A stretch of 64,000 nucleotides of DNA from Novosphingobium sp. JCM 18896 (GCF_025938095.1 NZ_JAPCZF010000001.1:992001-1056000), one strand, 5' to 3'; shown: positions 20,521 to 29,763, counted from the stretch's first letter. Numbers and translations are program-made. Notes: generated from the sequence alone by a model not told the origin.

Positions 20521-21687
20521 TTACTCCCCGAAGCGCGCCGGGGCGGGACTCACGGGCACGACACCGGCAGCCTGGACCTCGCGCACTTCGAGCGCGCGTT
20601 CGACCACGCCGCTGGGGCGGAAGCGGAAGGCGCCATCGAGGCCGATGAAGCCGCCGCTGTCGGTCAGGCGCGTCATCGGGAAGGGGCTGCCCGTCCGCCA
20701 GTCGCGCGCGATGCGCAGGGTCAGCAGCACGGCGTCGTAGCCGAGCGTGGCGATGCGATAAGGCGCGGCGCCGAACCGCGTCTTATAGCTGGCCGAGAAC
20801 TGGCGGAAGCGCCCGTCGGATACCGACGCGAACCACGCCCCGCGCAGGGCCGGAGTTGTCGCGACCACGGTCTCGCCGCTCCACAGATCGGTGCCGAGCA
20901 GGCGCGGCGTCGCGGCGCTGGCAGTCTTGAGCTGGCCCGCCGCCTGGACGGCGAAGCGGCCGCCATCGGCGATCAGGACGGCATCGTAGCCCCCCTTGGT
21001 CTTGAGCCGGCGCGCGGCGCTGACCACCGAAGTGTTCGAGCGATCGTAGCTCTCGGTCGCGGCGACGGCACCGCCGGCGGCGCGAACCGAAGCGAACAGC
21101 GCGGCCGAGGCACGCTCGCCGTATTCGCCGCTGGGCACGAGCGCGGCGAAGCGGTTGACCCCGCGGCCTTTCGCGAATTCGACGGTGCGCGCGATCGAAG
21201 CGCTGGGCACGCTGCCCATGATGAAGACGTCGCGGCCCGCCGCGCCCTCGTCGTTGGAGAACGAGATCACGGGAATGCGCGCGGCGCGCGCGGTGGCGGC
21301 GACGGCGGGAATGTCGTCCGACAGCAGCGGACCGAGAATCAGCTTGTTGCCGTCGGCGACGGCCTGGGCGGTCACGCTCGCCACCCCGGCCGAGGTGTCG
21401 TAGGTGGTGATGCGCAGGTTCTGCGCATTGGTATCGAGTAGCGCCATCGTCGCGGCATTGGCGATCGACTGGCCGACGGCACCGTTCGGCCCGGCGAGCG
21501 GCACGAGCAGCGCGACGCGATGACGCGCCGAATCGGTCGGCAGGCTAGAGCTGGGTCCCTGCTCGGGCGGCGGCGGCGTATCGACGGGGCCTTTCGGTAT
21601 GACCTTACAGCCCGCTAGCAGCACGGCTCCAAGCGCAGGCGCCGCCAGGGTGATGAACCGGCGCCGGTTCGTTGCGCTACTCAACAT
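20521..21687 (-). CDS. Penicillin-binding protein activator, LpoA-like lipoprotein
   Basis: A 388-residue lipoprotein. The signal ends in a lipobox LLAGC with Cys27, and a proline-rich linker follows. The rest is a periplasmic substrate-binding-type fold (RHRVALLVPLAGPNGAVG, LGPLLSDD) like the C-terminal domain of E. coli LpoA, which activates PBP1A from the outer membrane. The start at 21687 has GGAG upstream. It is divergent from rsmI, which is followed by yraN; in E. coli the rsmI, lpoA and yraN homologues are also neighbours, supporting the assignment. Confidence 0.82.
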   Translation of the reverse strand: MLSSATNRRRFITLAAPALGAVLLAGCKVIPKGPVDTPPPPEQGPSSSLPTDSARHRVALLVPLAGPNGAVGQSIANAATMALLDTNAQNLRITTYDTSAGVASVTAQAVADGNKLILGPLLSDDIPAVAATARAARIPVISFSNDEGAAGRDVFIMGSVPSASIARTVEFAKGRGVNRFAALVPSGEYGERASAALFASVRAAGGAVAATESYDRSNTSVVSAARRLKTKGGYDAVLIADGGRFAVQAAGQLKTASAATPRLLGTDLWSGETVVATTPALRGAWFASVSDGRFRQFSASYKTRFGAAPYRIATLGYDAVLLTLRIARDWRTGSPFPMTRLTDSGGFIGLDGAFRFRPSGVVERALEVREVQAAGVVPVSPAPARFGE

Positions 21688-21726
21688 TGCTTGCCGCTCC
21701 CCGCTCGCATGCTCCATGAGGGCCCG

Positions 21727-22554
21727 ATGGAACATCCGCTGTTGCCCGGTCTCTATATTGTCGCGACGCCGATTGGCAATCTCGGCGACGTAACGCTCCG
21801 GGGCACGGAGATACTCCGAGGCGTAGCTGCGATAGCCTGTGAGGATACGCGGGTGACCGGCAAGCTGCTGAATCACCTCGGTATCAAGAAGAAGATGATC
21901 CGCTACGACGATCACGCCAGCGAGGCCGATCGCGAGCGGCTGCTGGCGCTGCTGGCCGAAGAACCCGTCGCGCTGGTCAGTGATGCCGGCACGCCGCTGA
22001 TCTCCGATCCCGGCTATCGCCTGGTGCGGACCGCGCGCGAGCGTGGCATCGCCGTGACCAGTCTGCCGGGGCCGAGCGCGGTGATCGTCGCGCTGACCCT
22101 GTCGGGCCTGCCCAGCGACCGCTTCCTCTTCGCCGGCTTCCTGCCGAACAAGGACAAGGCACGCCGCGACGTGCTGACCGAGTTGGCGGCGGTGCCCGCC
22201 ACCCTGGCTTTCTACGACACCGCGCCGCGGCTCGAGGATTCGCTGCAGGCGATCGACGCGGTGCTGCCGGGCCGCGAAGTCGCGGTCGCGCGCGAGCTGA
22301 CCAAGAAGTTCGAGGAATGCCGCAGTGGCAACCCTGCCGAGCTGATCGCGCACTATGCCGCGCATCCGCCCAAGGGCGAGATCGTGCTGCTGGTCGGCCC
22401 GCCCGTGCCGGTCTCGCCCGAAGAGATCGACGTCGACGCCCTGCTGCGCGCCGAGCTCGCGACCGAGAAGGCTTCGAAGGCCGCGGGCAACGTCGCCAAG
22501 GCCACGGGGCTCGATCGCAAGGCACTCTACGCCCGCGCGCTGGAGCTCAAATGA
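21727..22554 (+). CDS. rsmI: 16S rRNA (cytidine(1402)-2'-O)-methyltransferase
   Basis: A 275-residue SAM-dependent tetrapyrrole-methylase-fold enzyme that methylates the ribose of C1402 in 16S rRNA. YIVATPIGNLGD at the N-terminus and SDAGTPLISDPGY near residue 80 are the family signatures. The ATG at 21727 is chosen for its GAGGG site; an in-frame ATG lies 18 bases upstream. The gene ends in an ATGA overlap with yraN. Confidence 0.95.
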   Translation: MEHPLLPGLYIVATPIGNLGDVTLRGTEILRGVAAIACEDTRVTGKLLNHLGIKKKMIRYDDHASEADRERLLALLAEEPVALVSDAGTPLISDPGYRLVRTARERGIAVTSLPGPSAVIVALTLSGLPSDRFLFAGFLPNKDKARRDVLTELAAVPATLAFYDTAPRLEDSLQAIDAVLPGREVAVARELTKKFEECRSGNPAELIAHYAAHPPKGEIVLLVGPPVPVSPEEIDVDALLRAELATEKASKAAGNVAKATGLDRKALYARALELK

Positions 22555-22901
22555 AGCGAGCAGAGGCGGAGCGCCGGGGCCGGCGGAGCGAAGTGCTCGC
22601 GGCCTGGTATCTCCGCCTCAAGGGCTGGCGGATCCTCGCGCGCCGCGTGAAGACGCCGCGCGGCGAAGTGGACTTGGTGGCGCGACGCGGCTGCGTGGTC
22701 GCCTTCGTCGAAGTCAAATGGCGCAGCACCGCCGTCGAACTCGACCGCGCGATAGATCACTACCGCCTGCGCCGCGTCGCCGCCGCGGCCGAGGCGATCG
22801 CCCCGCGCTACGTTCGCGGTGGCGACGACATGCGGATCGACGTGCTGCTCCTTGCGCCAGGCCGCTTCCCGCGCCACATCGTCAACGCCTGGATGGGCTA
22901 G
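22551..22901 (+). CDS. yraN: YraN family protein (UPF0102)
   Basis: A 116-residue protein of the restriction-endonuclease-like fold. GEVDLVARRG followed by VAFVEVKWR gives the E/D-x(n)-D-ExK-type pattern of this family. It overlaps rsmI by 4 bases, as in many proteobacteria. Function is unknown; a DNA repair or Holliday-junction role has been suggested for the family. Confidence 0.88.
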   Translation: MKRAEAERRGRRSEVLAAWYLRLKGWRILARRVKTPRGEVDLVARRGCVVAFVEVKWRSTAVELDRAIDHYRLRRVAAAAEAIAPRYVRGGDDMRIDVLLLAPGRFPRHIVNAWMG

Positions 22902-22931
22902 CCCCTCCGAACCGTTAGAAAAGGATATTCG

Positions 22932-23903
22932 ATGACCCTGCGCGTGGCGGTCCAGATGGACCCGCTGGAGACGATCAACATCGCCGGCGACTCGAGCTTC
23001 CACCTGATGCTGGCGGCGCAGGAACGCGGCTATCCGCTATGGCACTACGACGTGCGAACCCTGGCCTACGACACCGACGGCAACAGGCTGACCGCCTGGG
23101 CTGCGCCGGTGACGGTGCAACGCGTCGCCGGCGATCACTTCCAGCGCGGCGAATACCAGCTGATCGACCTGGCCGACGACATCGACGTCGTGCTGATGCG
23201 CCAGGATCCGCCGTTCGACCTCGGCTACATCACCGGCACCCACCTGCTCGAACGGCTCGCGGGCCGCACCCTGGTGGTCAACGATCCGGTTTCGGTGCGC
23301 AATGCGCCCGAGAAGGTCATGGTGCTCGATTTCGCCGAATTCATGCCGCCCACGCTCGTCGCGCGGCGGATCGAGGACGTGAAGATCTTCCACGCCAAGC
23401 ATCCGGGCGATCTCGTGGTCAAGCCGCTCCACGGCAATGGCGGCAAGGCCGTGTTCCGCGTGCCCGCCGACGGCAGCAACCTCGGCGCGCTGACCGAGCT
23501 GTTCGGCACGGTCTGGCCCGAGCCGTTCATGGTCCAGCCGTTTCTCCCCGAAGTGTCCGAAGGCGACAAGCGCATCGTCCTGGTCGACGGCGTGGTCGCC
23601 GGCGCGATCAACCGCAAGCCGGGGCAGGGCGAGTTCCGCTCGAACCTCGCGGTCGGCGGCTATGCCGAGGCGACGACCCTGACCGCACGCGAGGAAGAGA
23701 TCTGCGCCGCGCTCGGTCCCGTACTCAAGGAGAAGGGCCTGGTCTTCGTCGGCATCGACGTGATCGGCGGCAAGTACCTGACCGAGATCAACGTCACTTC
23801 GCCGACGGGCATCGTCGCGATCGACCGGTTCAACGGCTCGGACGTCGCCGGCATGATCTGGGACGCGATCGAGACACGCCACGCCGCAATGCTGCAGGGC
23901 TGA
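22932..23903 (+). CDS. gshB: Glutathione synthetase
   Basis: A 323-residue ATP-grasp ligase joining gamma-glutamylcysteine and glycine. The start MTLRVAVQMDPLETINIAGDS is the usual N-terminus. VVKPLHGNGGKAVF and the C-terminal LTEINVTSPTG are the ATP-grasp and metal-binding motifs. It lies 30 bases after yraN with AAAGGA upstream, so it is probably co-transcribed with rsmI-yraN. It supplies glutathione, to which the GFA proteins in this window may be linked only by family name. Confidence 0.95.
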   Translation: MTLRVAVQMDPLETINIAGDSSFHLMLAAQERGYPLWHYDVRTLAYDTDGNRLTAWAAPVTVQRVAGDHFQRGEYQLIDLADDIDVVLMRQDPPFDLGYITGTHLLERLAGRTLVVNDPVSVRNAPEKVMVLDFAEFMPPTLVARRIEDVKIFHAKHPGDLVVKPLHGNGGKAVFRVPADGSNLGALTELFGTVWPEPFMVQPFLPEVSEGDKRIVLVDGVVAGAINRKPGQGEFRSNLAVGGYAEATTLTAREEEICAALGPVLKEKGLVFVGIDVIGGKYLTEINVTSPTGIVAIDRFNGSDVAGMIWDAIETRHAAMLQG

Positions 23904-23939
23904 TGCGAACCCACCCCGCCGCCGGACGTTGACCGTTAC

Positions 23940-24539
23940 ATGACCGAATGGATTCTCCGGCTGATCGAGCAGGGCGGCTATTGGGGCATCGCCTTCCTGA
24001 TGTTCATCGAGAACGTGTTCCCGCCGATTCCGTCGGAGGTGATCATGGGGCTCGGCGGCATCGCCGTCGCGCGCGGATCGATGGAGTTCTGGCCGCTGCT
24101 GTTCATCGGCACGGTCGGTTCGACCCTGGGCAACTACGTCTGGTTCCTCGTCGGCGACAGGTTCGGCTACCGGCGGCTCCAGCCGCTGGTTGATCGCTGG
24201 GGCCGCTGGCTGACGCTCGAATGGGAAGACATCGAACGGGCTAGCCGGTTCTTCCGCAGCCACGGCCAGTGGGTCGTCTTCGCCATGCGCTTCTCGCCGT
24301 TCCTGCGCACGATGATCTCGCTGCCCGCAGGCCTCGCGCACATGAAGCACGGCAAGTTCCTGGCCTTCACCTTCGTCGGTGCGGCGGTGTGGAACGCCGG
24401 GCTGATCCAGGGCGGCCGCTGGCTCTCACGCTATCTCGCGGAGGCAGAGGTCTGGCTCAACGCGCTGATCATCGGTTCGGTGATCGTCGCTCTGGTCGCC
24501 TATGCCTGGCGCGTCGTCACCTGGAAGCCGCGCAGCTAG
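23940..24539 (+). CDS. DedA family membrane protein
   Basis: A 199-residue inner-membrane protein with the DedA/SNARE-associated pattern: FIENVFPPIPSEVI near residue 22, GSTLGNYVWF, and RFSPFLRTMISLPAG around residue 120 with the essential Arg. DedA proteins support membrane homeostasis and undecaprenyl-phosphate or lipid recycling. It follows gshB by 36 bases and may be part of the same transcript. Length is standard. Confidence 0.9.
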   Translation: MTEWILRLIEQGGYWGIAFLMFIENVFPPIPSEVIMGLGGIAVARGSMEFWPLLFIGTVGSTLGNYVWFLVGDRFGYRRLQPLVDRWGRWLTLEWEDIERASRFFRSHGQWVVFAMRFSPFLRTMISLPAGLAHMKHGKFLAFTFVGAAVWNAGLIQGGRWLSRYLAEAEVWLNALIIGSVIVALVAYAWRVVTWKPRS

Positions 24540-24564
24540 CCCGCCTTTACTTTCCCCGTCACTG

Positions 24565-24599
24565 CGATACATCGTGGATCATAACCACGGGAGGTATCG
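24565..24599 (+). promoter_or_regulatory. Hairpin enclosing the ribosome binding site of the next gene
   Basis: CGATAC (24565-24570) pairs with GTATCG (24594-24599), and CGTGG (24573-24577) pairs with CCACG (24585-24589). The GGGAGG ribosome site lies at 24589-24594, partly paired and partly in the inner bulge, and the ATG is at 24603. The fold could limit translation, or the sequence could be an operator; only the pairing is seen. Confidence 0.45.
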
Positions 24600-24602
24600 T
24601 CT

Positions 24603-24953
24603 ATGCGGCTCTGGACCAGGCTCGGCGCGGTGGCGCTGGCTCTCTCGGCCTCTTCGGCCCAGGCCGAAGCCAACGGCGCCTGGCGGGTAAACGGCGCGAT
24701 CGCCGGGCGGACCTTCGTGCTCGACTGTCAGTTCAACGGCAATGCCGGCACCTGCACCGATACCGACAGCAAGAAGACGCACCCGCTGGCCAGCCTTTCG
24801 GCGACTGGCGATCAGGTCGCCTGGAGCTTCAAGACCAAGGTCGCGATCATGAGCGTGACCTTGAGCTTCGCGGGCCGCGTTGCGGGCAATCGCATCACCG
24901 GAACCATGCGCGCTGCCGGGCGCAGCGGGACGTTCAACGCCGTTCGACGCTAG
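24603..24953 (+). CDS. Small secreted protein, unknown function
   Basis: A 116-residue protein that I do not recognise. It has a clear signal peptide (MRLWTRLGAVALALSASSA, cleavage after QAE or AQA) and a mature part of about 93 residues with short alternating hydrophobic strands. Two cysteines (in LDCQF and TCTDT) could form a disulfide. Strand-rich spacing such as VTLSFAGRVAGNRITGTM suggests a small beta-barrel or lipocalin-like fold. A strong GGGAGG site lies inside a predicted hairpin. The 3' end overlaps xerC on the other strand by 4 bases. Confidence 0.65.
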   Translation: MRLWTRLGAVALALSASSAQAEANGAWRVNGAIAGRTFVLDCQFNGNAGTCTDTDSKKTHPLASLSATGDQVAWSFKTKVAIMSVTLSFAGRVAGNRITGTMRAAGRSGTFNAVRR

Positions 24954-25852
24954 GCCTGCTCGCGCGGGTGCGCGTTGCGGTAGACGTCGAGTAGCACGGC
25001 CGCATCGACCTTGGTGTAGATCTGCGTCGAACCCAGGCTGGCATGCCCCAGCAGTTCCTGCAGCGAGCGCAGGTCGGCACCGGCGCCGAGCAGATGCGTC
25101 GCGAAGGAATGGCGCAAGGCGTGCGGTGTCGCGGTCGGCGGCAGACCGAGCGAGACGCGCGCGCGGGCCACGGCCTTCTGCACCATGCCCTGCGATAGCG
25201 GCCCGCCCTTGGCGCCGCGGAACAGCGGCTCGTCGCGCGGCGCGCCCCAGGGTGACTTGGCGACATAGTCGGCGACGCCGTCGCGCACGATCGGCAGGAT
25301 CGGCACGACCCGCTGCTTGCCGCCCTTGCCGGTGACCTGGAGCACCTCGCCCAGCGGCAGCGCGCTGCCCTTGAGCGACAGCGCTTCGGCGATACGCAGG
25401 CCCGCACCATAGAGCAGCAGCAGCACGGCGCGATCACGCGCGCCGATCCAGGGCTCGGCGGCATCCTCGTCGACCGCGACCGCGAGGTTTACCGCCTCGT
25501 CGGGGGTGATGGGACGTGGCAGACCCTTCTTGATCCGCGGCCCGCGCATGCGCGGCAGACTGGCATCGATCTCGCCGGCCTGGCTGCGCGCAAAAGCGAG
25601 GAAGCCCTTGAGCGCCGAAAGCTCGCGCGCGGCCGAGACGTTGGATAGGCCGTCGGCGCGCCGCGAAGCCAGCTGTTCGCGCAGCACCGCGGTATCGAAC
25701 CGCGCGAGCGTGGGCCAATCGGTCACCGGGTGTTCGTCGAGCAGCCGTGCCGCCGTCGCGACATAGGCGCGCACCGTATGCGGCGAACGCCGGCGGCCCT
25801 GTGCGAGGTGTGTACCCCAGGCCTCTAGGATGTCGGCATGGGTCAGATTCAT
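24950..25852 (-). CDS. xerC: Tyrosine recombinase XerC
   Basis: A 300-residue site-specific recombinase for chromosome-dimer resolution with XerD. The catalytic set is visible: Arg in GAGLRIAEAL, Lys in GKGGKQRVV, HALRHSFATHLL, GHASLGSTQIY with the nucleophilic Tyr. The N-terminal SAM-like core-binding domain spans roughly residues 1-110. It overlaps the hemW stop by 4 bases. It is treated as housekeeping rather than a mobile integrase because no excisionase, att site or phage gene is near. Confidence 0.92.
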   Translation of the reverse strand: MNLTHADILEAWGTHLAQGRRRSPHTVRAYVATAARLLDEHPVTDWPTLARFDTAVLREQLASRRADGLSNVSAARELSALKGFLAFARSQAGEIDASLPRMRGPRIKKGLPRPITPDEAVNLAVAVDEDAAEPWIGARDRAVLLLLYGAGLRIAEALSLKGSALPLGEVLQVTGKGGKQRVVPILPIVRDGVADYVAKSPWGAPRDEPLFRGAKGGPLSQGMVQKAVARARVSLGLPPTATPHALRHSFATHLLGAGADLRSLQELLGHASLGSTQIYTKVDAAVLLDVYRNAHPREQA

Positions 25853-27000
25853 GCCTCGACCAGGTCCGCAGGGACCAGTTCACCGAGCAGTGCATCGAGT
25901 AGCGGCATGCCCTGCGGCGTCACGCCCACGCGCGTCCCCTCGCGCCAGGCGAGACCCTGGCCGGTGTAGAAGTCGAGCTTGGCGGGATCGCAGAGCTGAT
26001 CCTCGCGCAGCTCGAACCGCCGAGCCTTGGCCGCGAGATCGACGCCCTCGGCCAGCCGCAGCCCCATCAGCATGGCTTCGCTCGCCTGCTCGTGCACGCC
26101 GAGTTCGCGCGCCTCGGCGATCCCGTCGCTCTGACGCTCGATCGCGGCGAGCCAGTTCTCGGGCTTCTTGTGGCGCACCGTCGCGCGATTCGCACGCCGC
26201 CCATGGGCGCCGGGGCCGATCCCGCAATAGTCCTCGTAGCGCCAATAGGTGAGATTGTGCCGGCTCTCCTCGCCGGGGCGGGCGTGGTTGCTGATCTCGT
26301 AAGCGGGCAGGCCGGCCGCTTCGGTCATGGCGCGGGTCAATTCGAACAGGTCTGCCGCGGCATCGTCGTCGAGCGGATCGAACTTGCCCTCGCGCACCAG
26401 GGTCGCGAAGCGCGTGCCCGGCTCGATCGTCAGCTGGTAGAGCGAGAGATGGCCGGTGCCGAACGACAGTGCACGCGCCAGCTCGGCCTGCCACATGTCG
26501 GGCGACTGTCCGGGCCGCGCATAGATCAGATCGAAGCTGACGCGATCGAAATGCTTCTGCGCAACGTCGAGCGCGGCGAGACCTTCCCTGGCATCGTGCA
26601 ACCGGCCGAGAAACCGCAGGGTCTCGTCGTCGAGCGCCTGCAGCCCGAGCGATACGCGATTGATCCCGACCTGCGCGAGAGTCGCATAGTTCGCCGCTTC
26701 GACCGAAGAGGGATTGCCCTCCAGCGTGATCTCTATCCCCTCGGCAAAGCCCCAGAGCCGCTCGGCCTCGGCGAGCAGCCGCTCGACCAGCGCAGGCGGC
26801 ATCAGCGATGGCGTGCCGCCGCCGAAGAAGATCGAAGCGAGCCTTTCACCACTAGCGATCTCGGCCTCGCGCGCCATGTCGGCGAGCAGCCCGCGCTCCC
26901 ACAGGGCCACGTCGACCCGGTCGCGGACATGGCTGTTGAAATCGCAATAAGGACACTTCGCCAAGCAGAAGGGCCAGTGGATGTAGAGCGCGCGCGCCAT
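25849..27000 (-). CDS. hemW: Radical SAM haem chaperone HemW
   Basis: A 383-residue radical SAM protein. Cys12, Cys16 and Cys19 in FCLAKCPYCDF bind the 4Fe-4S cluster. SIFFGGGTPSLM and LEGNPSS are HemW/HemN signatures. HemW delivers haem and differs from HemN by lacking oxygen-independent coproporphyrinogen oxidase activity; the short N-terminus without the HemN extension supports HemW. It is upstream of and overlaps xerC. Normal length. Confidence 0.93.
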   Translation of the reverse strand: MARALYIHWPFCLAKCPYCDFNSHVRDRVDVALWERGLLADMAREAEIASGERLASIFFGGGTPSLMPPALVERLLAEAERLWGFAEGIEITLEGNPSSVEAANYATLAQVGINRVSLGLQALDDETLRFLGRLHDAREGLAALDVAQKHFDRVSFDLIYARPGQSPDMWQAELARALSFGTGHLSLYQLTIEPGTRFATLVREGKFDPLDDDAAADLFELTRAMTEAAGLPAYEISNHARPGEESRHNLTYWRYEDYCGIGPGAHGRRANRATVRHKKPENWLAAIERQSDGIAEARELGVHEQASEAMLMGLRLAEGVDLAAKARRFELREDQLCDPAKLDFYTGQGLAWREGTRVGVTPQGMPLLDALLGELVPADLVEA

Positions 27001-27066
27001 GGGGTTAAAACTCGTTAAACCTCGAACTTGAACCGGGCTTTACCCCGCTTCGCCAAAATCAGCGGC

Positions 27067-27642
27067 ATGAAACGCCTGCTCAATGCCCTGGTCCTCGCCG
27101 CCGCCGGTGCCGCGCTGACCGCCACTCTCGTACCATCAACCGTCTCCGCTGGCGAAGCCGCAGATTACGCGCCGCGCTATGCGGGCTACGCCTCGCGCTA
27201 CTCCGCCGCTCCGGCGACCGATTTCGCCGCGCGCGTACTGAACACCCACAATGGCGAGCGCGCGCGCATGGGCCTGCGACCGCTGCGCTGGAACGCGCGC
27301 CTCTCGGCCCAGGCGCAGCAATGGGCCTCTTCGCTCGCGCGCCGCGGCGCCTTCGAGCATTCGAACGGCGACGATGGCGAGAACCTGTGGATGGGCACGG
27401 CCAACGGCTACAGCCCCGAGCAGATGGTCGGCTCGTTCCTCTCCGAACGCCGCGCCTTCCGCCCCGGCCGCTTCCCTAACGTCTCGCGCACGGGCAACTG
27501 GGCCGACGTCGGCCACTATACCCAGATCATCTGGCCCGAAACGCAGGAAGTCGGCTGCGCCGTCGTCCGCGGCGGGCGGGATGAGGTCATGGTCTGCCGC
27601 TACTGGCCGGCGGGGAATGTCTATGGGCAGAGCGTGGGGTGA
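27067..27642 (+). CDS. CAP (SCP/PR-1) domain secreted protein
   Basis: A 191-residue protein with a signal peptide (MKRLLNALVLAAAGAALTA) and a CAP domain over residues 55-185. Visible motifs are LNTHNGERARMG, WASSLARRGAFEHS, GENLWMG, GHYTQIIW (CAP signature 1) and VCRYWPAGNVYG (signature 2). Conserved His and Glu of the CAP cavity are present. Bacterial CAP proteins are extracytoplasmic with mostly unknown roles. An in-frame TTG at 27028 is possible but would push the hydrophobic segment inward, so the ATG at 27067 is used. Confidence 0.9.
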   Translation: MKRLLNALVLAAAGAALTATLVPSTVSAGEAADYAPRYAGYASRYSAAPATDFAARVLNTHNGERARMGLRPLRWNARLSAQAQQWASSLARRGAFEHSNGDDGENLWMGTANGYSPEQMVGSFLSERRAFRPGRFPNVSRTGNWADVGHYTQIIWPETQEVGCAVVRGGRDEVMVCRYWPAGNVYGQSVG

Positions 27643-27672
27643 GGTCCGGGTAGCCTCTCTTCCCCCACACCC

Positions 27673-27779
27673 CGTCATCCCCGCGAAAGCGGGGATCCAC
27701 CACCAGAGGTTGCGTTCCGCACTGCGGCCGTGTTTGCTGCTACGGTAGGAGATGGATCCCCGCTTTCGCGGGGATGACG
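27673..27779. repeat. Perfect 27-bp inverted repeat (GTCATCCCCGCGAAAGCGGGGAT type)
   Basis: Arms 27673-27699 and 27753-27779 are exact reverse complements, each itself a small palindrome (CCCCGCgaaaGCGGGG). They fill most of the 171-base gap between the convergent CAP and rdgB genes. A near-identical pair lies at 46420-46511. The family is a common sphingomonad intergenic repeat (from memory). Confidence 0.8.
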
Positions 27780-27813
27780 TTAAGGAGTGCGGTTGCAGGT
27801 AACTACCTGTCTC

Positions 27814-28443
27814 TCAGCCGCCGAACTGCGCCGCCACCAGCTTGGCGAAAGCATCCGCCCGGTGGCTGATCTTGTGCTTTTCCTCGGGATCGAGCTCGGC
27901 GAAGCTGCGCGTGTCGCCCTGGGGCACGAAGACCGGATCGTAGCCGAAGCCCATGGTCCCGCGCGGCGGCCACGAATAGGTGCCGTCGACGCGGCCCTGG
28001 TAGACCGCGGTCTCGCCATCGGGCCAGGCGATCGCGAGCACGCAGGAAAACCAGCACGAGCGGTCGACCTCAGAGCCCTGTTCGCAAAGCAGACCTTCGA
28101 CCTTGCCCATCGCCATGTACCAGTCGCGGCCGGGCTCGCCTTCGAAGCTCTGCCGCTCGGCCCAGTCGGCGGTGTAGACGCCGGGCCGTCCGCCCAGAGC
28201 CGCCACGCTCATGCCGCTATCGTCAGCGAGGGCGGGCAGCCCCGAAGCCTGCGCCGCAGCGCGCGCCTTGATCAGTGCGTTTTCGACAAAGGTCGTGCCG
28301 TCCTCGACCGGCTCGGCCAGCCCGAGCGCGCCCGCCGATACGCACTGCACGCCATGCGGGGCGAGCAGCGCGGAGATCTCCTTGAGCTTCCCCGCATTGT
28401 GCGTGGCGATGACGAGCGTCTCGGAGCCGAGCCGACGGGTCAC
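27814..28443 (-). CDS. rdgB: dITP/XTP pyrophosphatase
   Basis: A 209-residue Ham1-family enzyme that removes non-canonical purine nucleoside triphosphates. Motifs: [13 protein letters not shown] at the N-terminus, [18 protein letters not shown] and the C-terminal [19 protein letters not shown]. It starts with GTG at 28443, overlapping the rph stop in a GTGA junction. Gene order rph-rdgB is conserved across alphaproteobacteria, usually with hemW close by, as here. Confidence 0.94.
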   Translation of the reverse strand: MTRRLGSETLVIATHNAGKLKEISALLAPHGVQCVSAGALGLAEPVEDGTTFVENALIKARAAAQASGLPALADDSGMSVAALGGRPGVYTADWAERQSFEGEPGRDWYMAMGKVEGLLCEQGSEVDRSCWFSCVLAIAWPDGETAVYQGRVDGTYSWPPRGTMGFGYDPVFVPQGDTRSFAELDPEEKHKISHRADAFAKLVAAQFGG

Positions 28444-29156
28444 TTGGCGACGGCCTCCGCCTGAGCCGCCATGATGCGGTCGCAGCCGATGCGCGCGAGG
28501 CGCAGCAGGCGCAGCAGGCTTTCCTCGTCGTAGGTCGCGCCTTCCGCCGTTGCCTGGACCTCTGCGATGTGGCCGCCCTCGATCAGCACGAAGTTGGCGT
28601 CGGCATCGGCCGAGCTGTCCTCGACGTAGTCGAGGTCGAGCACGGGCACGCCCTCGCAGATACCGCAGGAGACCGCGGCGACCTTGCGGGTCAGCGGGTC
28701 TTCCTTGACGAGGCCGGCGGCCATCAGCTTGTCGATCGCGATGCGCAGCGCCACCCAGGCGCCCGAGATCGCCGCGGTGCGCGTGCCGCCGTCAGCCTGG
28801 ATCACGTCGCAGTCGAGCACGACCTGGCGCTCGCCGAGCTTCTTGAAGTCGACCACCGAGCGCAGCGCGCGGCCGATCAGGCGCTGGATTTCCTGCGTGC
28901 GACCCGACTGCTTACCCTTGGCCGCCTCGCGGCTGCCGCGGGTGTGGGTGGCGCGAGGCAGCATCGAATATTCGGCCGTGACCCATCCTTCGCCCTTGCC
29001 GCGCATGAAGGGCGGCACCTTCTCTTCGACCGAGGCGGTGACGAGCACACGGGTGTTGCCGAACGAGACCAGCACCGAACCCTCGGCGTGAATCGTGAAG
29101 TTGGTCTCGAAAGACAGGGCGCGCATTTCGTCAGGCGCGCGGCCGGAGGGTCGCAT
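28440..29156 (-). CDS. rph: Ribonuclease PH
   Basis: A 238-residue phosphorolytic 3' exoribonuclease that trims tRNA 3' ends. Opening [40 protein letters not shown] and the phosphate-binding [21 protein letters not shown] stretch (here [14 protein letters not shown]) are family signatures. Full length. It is transcribed away from the lipoprotein-hrcA-grpE unit; the 72-base gap between the two must hold both promoters. Confidence 0.95.
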   Translation of the reverse strand: MRPSGRAPDEMRALSFETNFTIHAEGSVLVSFGNTRVLVTASVEEKVPPFMRGKGEGWVTAEYSMLPRATHTRGSREAAKGKQSGRTQEIQRLIGRALRSVVDFKKLGERQVVLDCDVIQADGGTRTAAISGAWVALRIAIDKLMAAGLVKEDPLTRKVAAVSCGICEGVPVLDLDYVEDSSADADANFVLIEGGHIAEVQATAEGATYDEESLLRLLRLARIGCDRIMAAQAEAVAK

Positions 29157-29228
29157 GGGAATCCTTTCACTTGAGTTGGCGGCGCCCTATCCCCTAGCCA
29201 TGACAGTGGCAATCCGTGGAGAAGACCG

Positions 29229-29759
29229 TTGCATGCACGCCTGCTGTCGTTGCTGATGATCCTGCCGCTGTCCGCCTGCGCGGCCAGCGCGGCGGCACCG
29301 ACGAATCCCGCCGCGCCGGCAAGTGCCGCCGTGCTGGCCGGGCCGGTCAGCTACGAGGTGCGCAGCTGGGGCCGTCTGCTAGTGCGCTGGCAGGTCAATC
29401 CCGACGGTAGCGGCGAGATCTGGCGCGGCGCCCGCCAACAGAAGGATGCCGGCGCAATCAGCAAGTACCGGCTGCGGCTGGAGGGCGACGCCCTGCGCAC
29501 CTTCACACGGAACGTCGAGGATGCGCGCCTGGCCACCCGCGAGGGTATTGCTTGCAAGAAGGAAATCTTCGACCTGCCTTACGGCTCGATCACCTGGGAT
29601 TTCCCAGGAGCCAGGCAGACCTATGCTTTCGACGCGGGCTGCCGCTCGGAAGCGGGCGACGCCGCGCAGGAATTGCTCACCTTGGCGAACGACAACGTCG
29701 AGAATTTGGCGAAGATCGAGGCGACGCCCTACATGGTGGATCCTGCAGGACCGCGTTGA
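29229..29759 (+). CDS. Lipoprotein of unknown function upstream of hrcA
   Basis: A 176-residue protein starting with TTG at 29229; GGAGAAG ends 5 bases upstream, and no ATG/GTG start gives a complete signal. The signal peptide ends in a lipobox LSAC (Cys near residue 17), followed by an Ala/Pro-rich linker. The rest (SYEVRSWGRLLVRWQVN, GEIWRGARQQ) is predicted beta-rich and is not recognised. Two cysteines in the mature domain may pair. The stop is 4 bases before hrcA, so it heads the hrcA-grpE operon. Confidence 0.68.
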   Translation: MHARLLSLLMILPLSACAASAAAPTNPAAPASAAVLAGPVSYEVRSWGRLLVRWQVNPDGSGEIWRGARQQKDAGAISKYRLRLEGDALRTFTRNVEDARLATREGIACKKEIFDLPYGSITWDFPGARQTYAFDAGCRSEAGDAAQELLTLANDNVENLAKIEATPYMVDPAGPR

Positions 29760-29763
29760 GACC

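Noticed and set aside
20521..22365. Long N-terminal extension of the LpoA-like gene
   Set aside because: The extension is antisense to rsmI; the lipoprotein signal at 21687 marks the true start.
24950..25852. Mobile-element integrase
   Set aside because: It is tyrosine recombinase-like but XerC-type in length and context, with no att site, excisionase or cargo.
29157..29763. CIRCE operator for HrcA
   Set aside because: No TTAGCACTC/GAGTGCTAA inverted pair was found here or upstream of dnaK.
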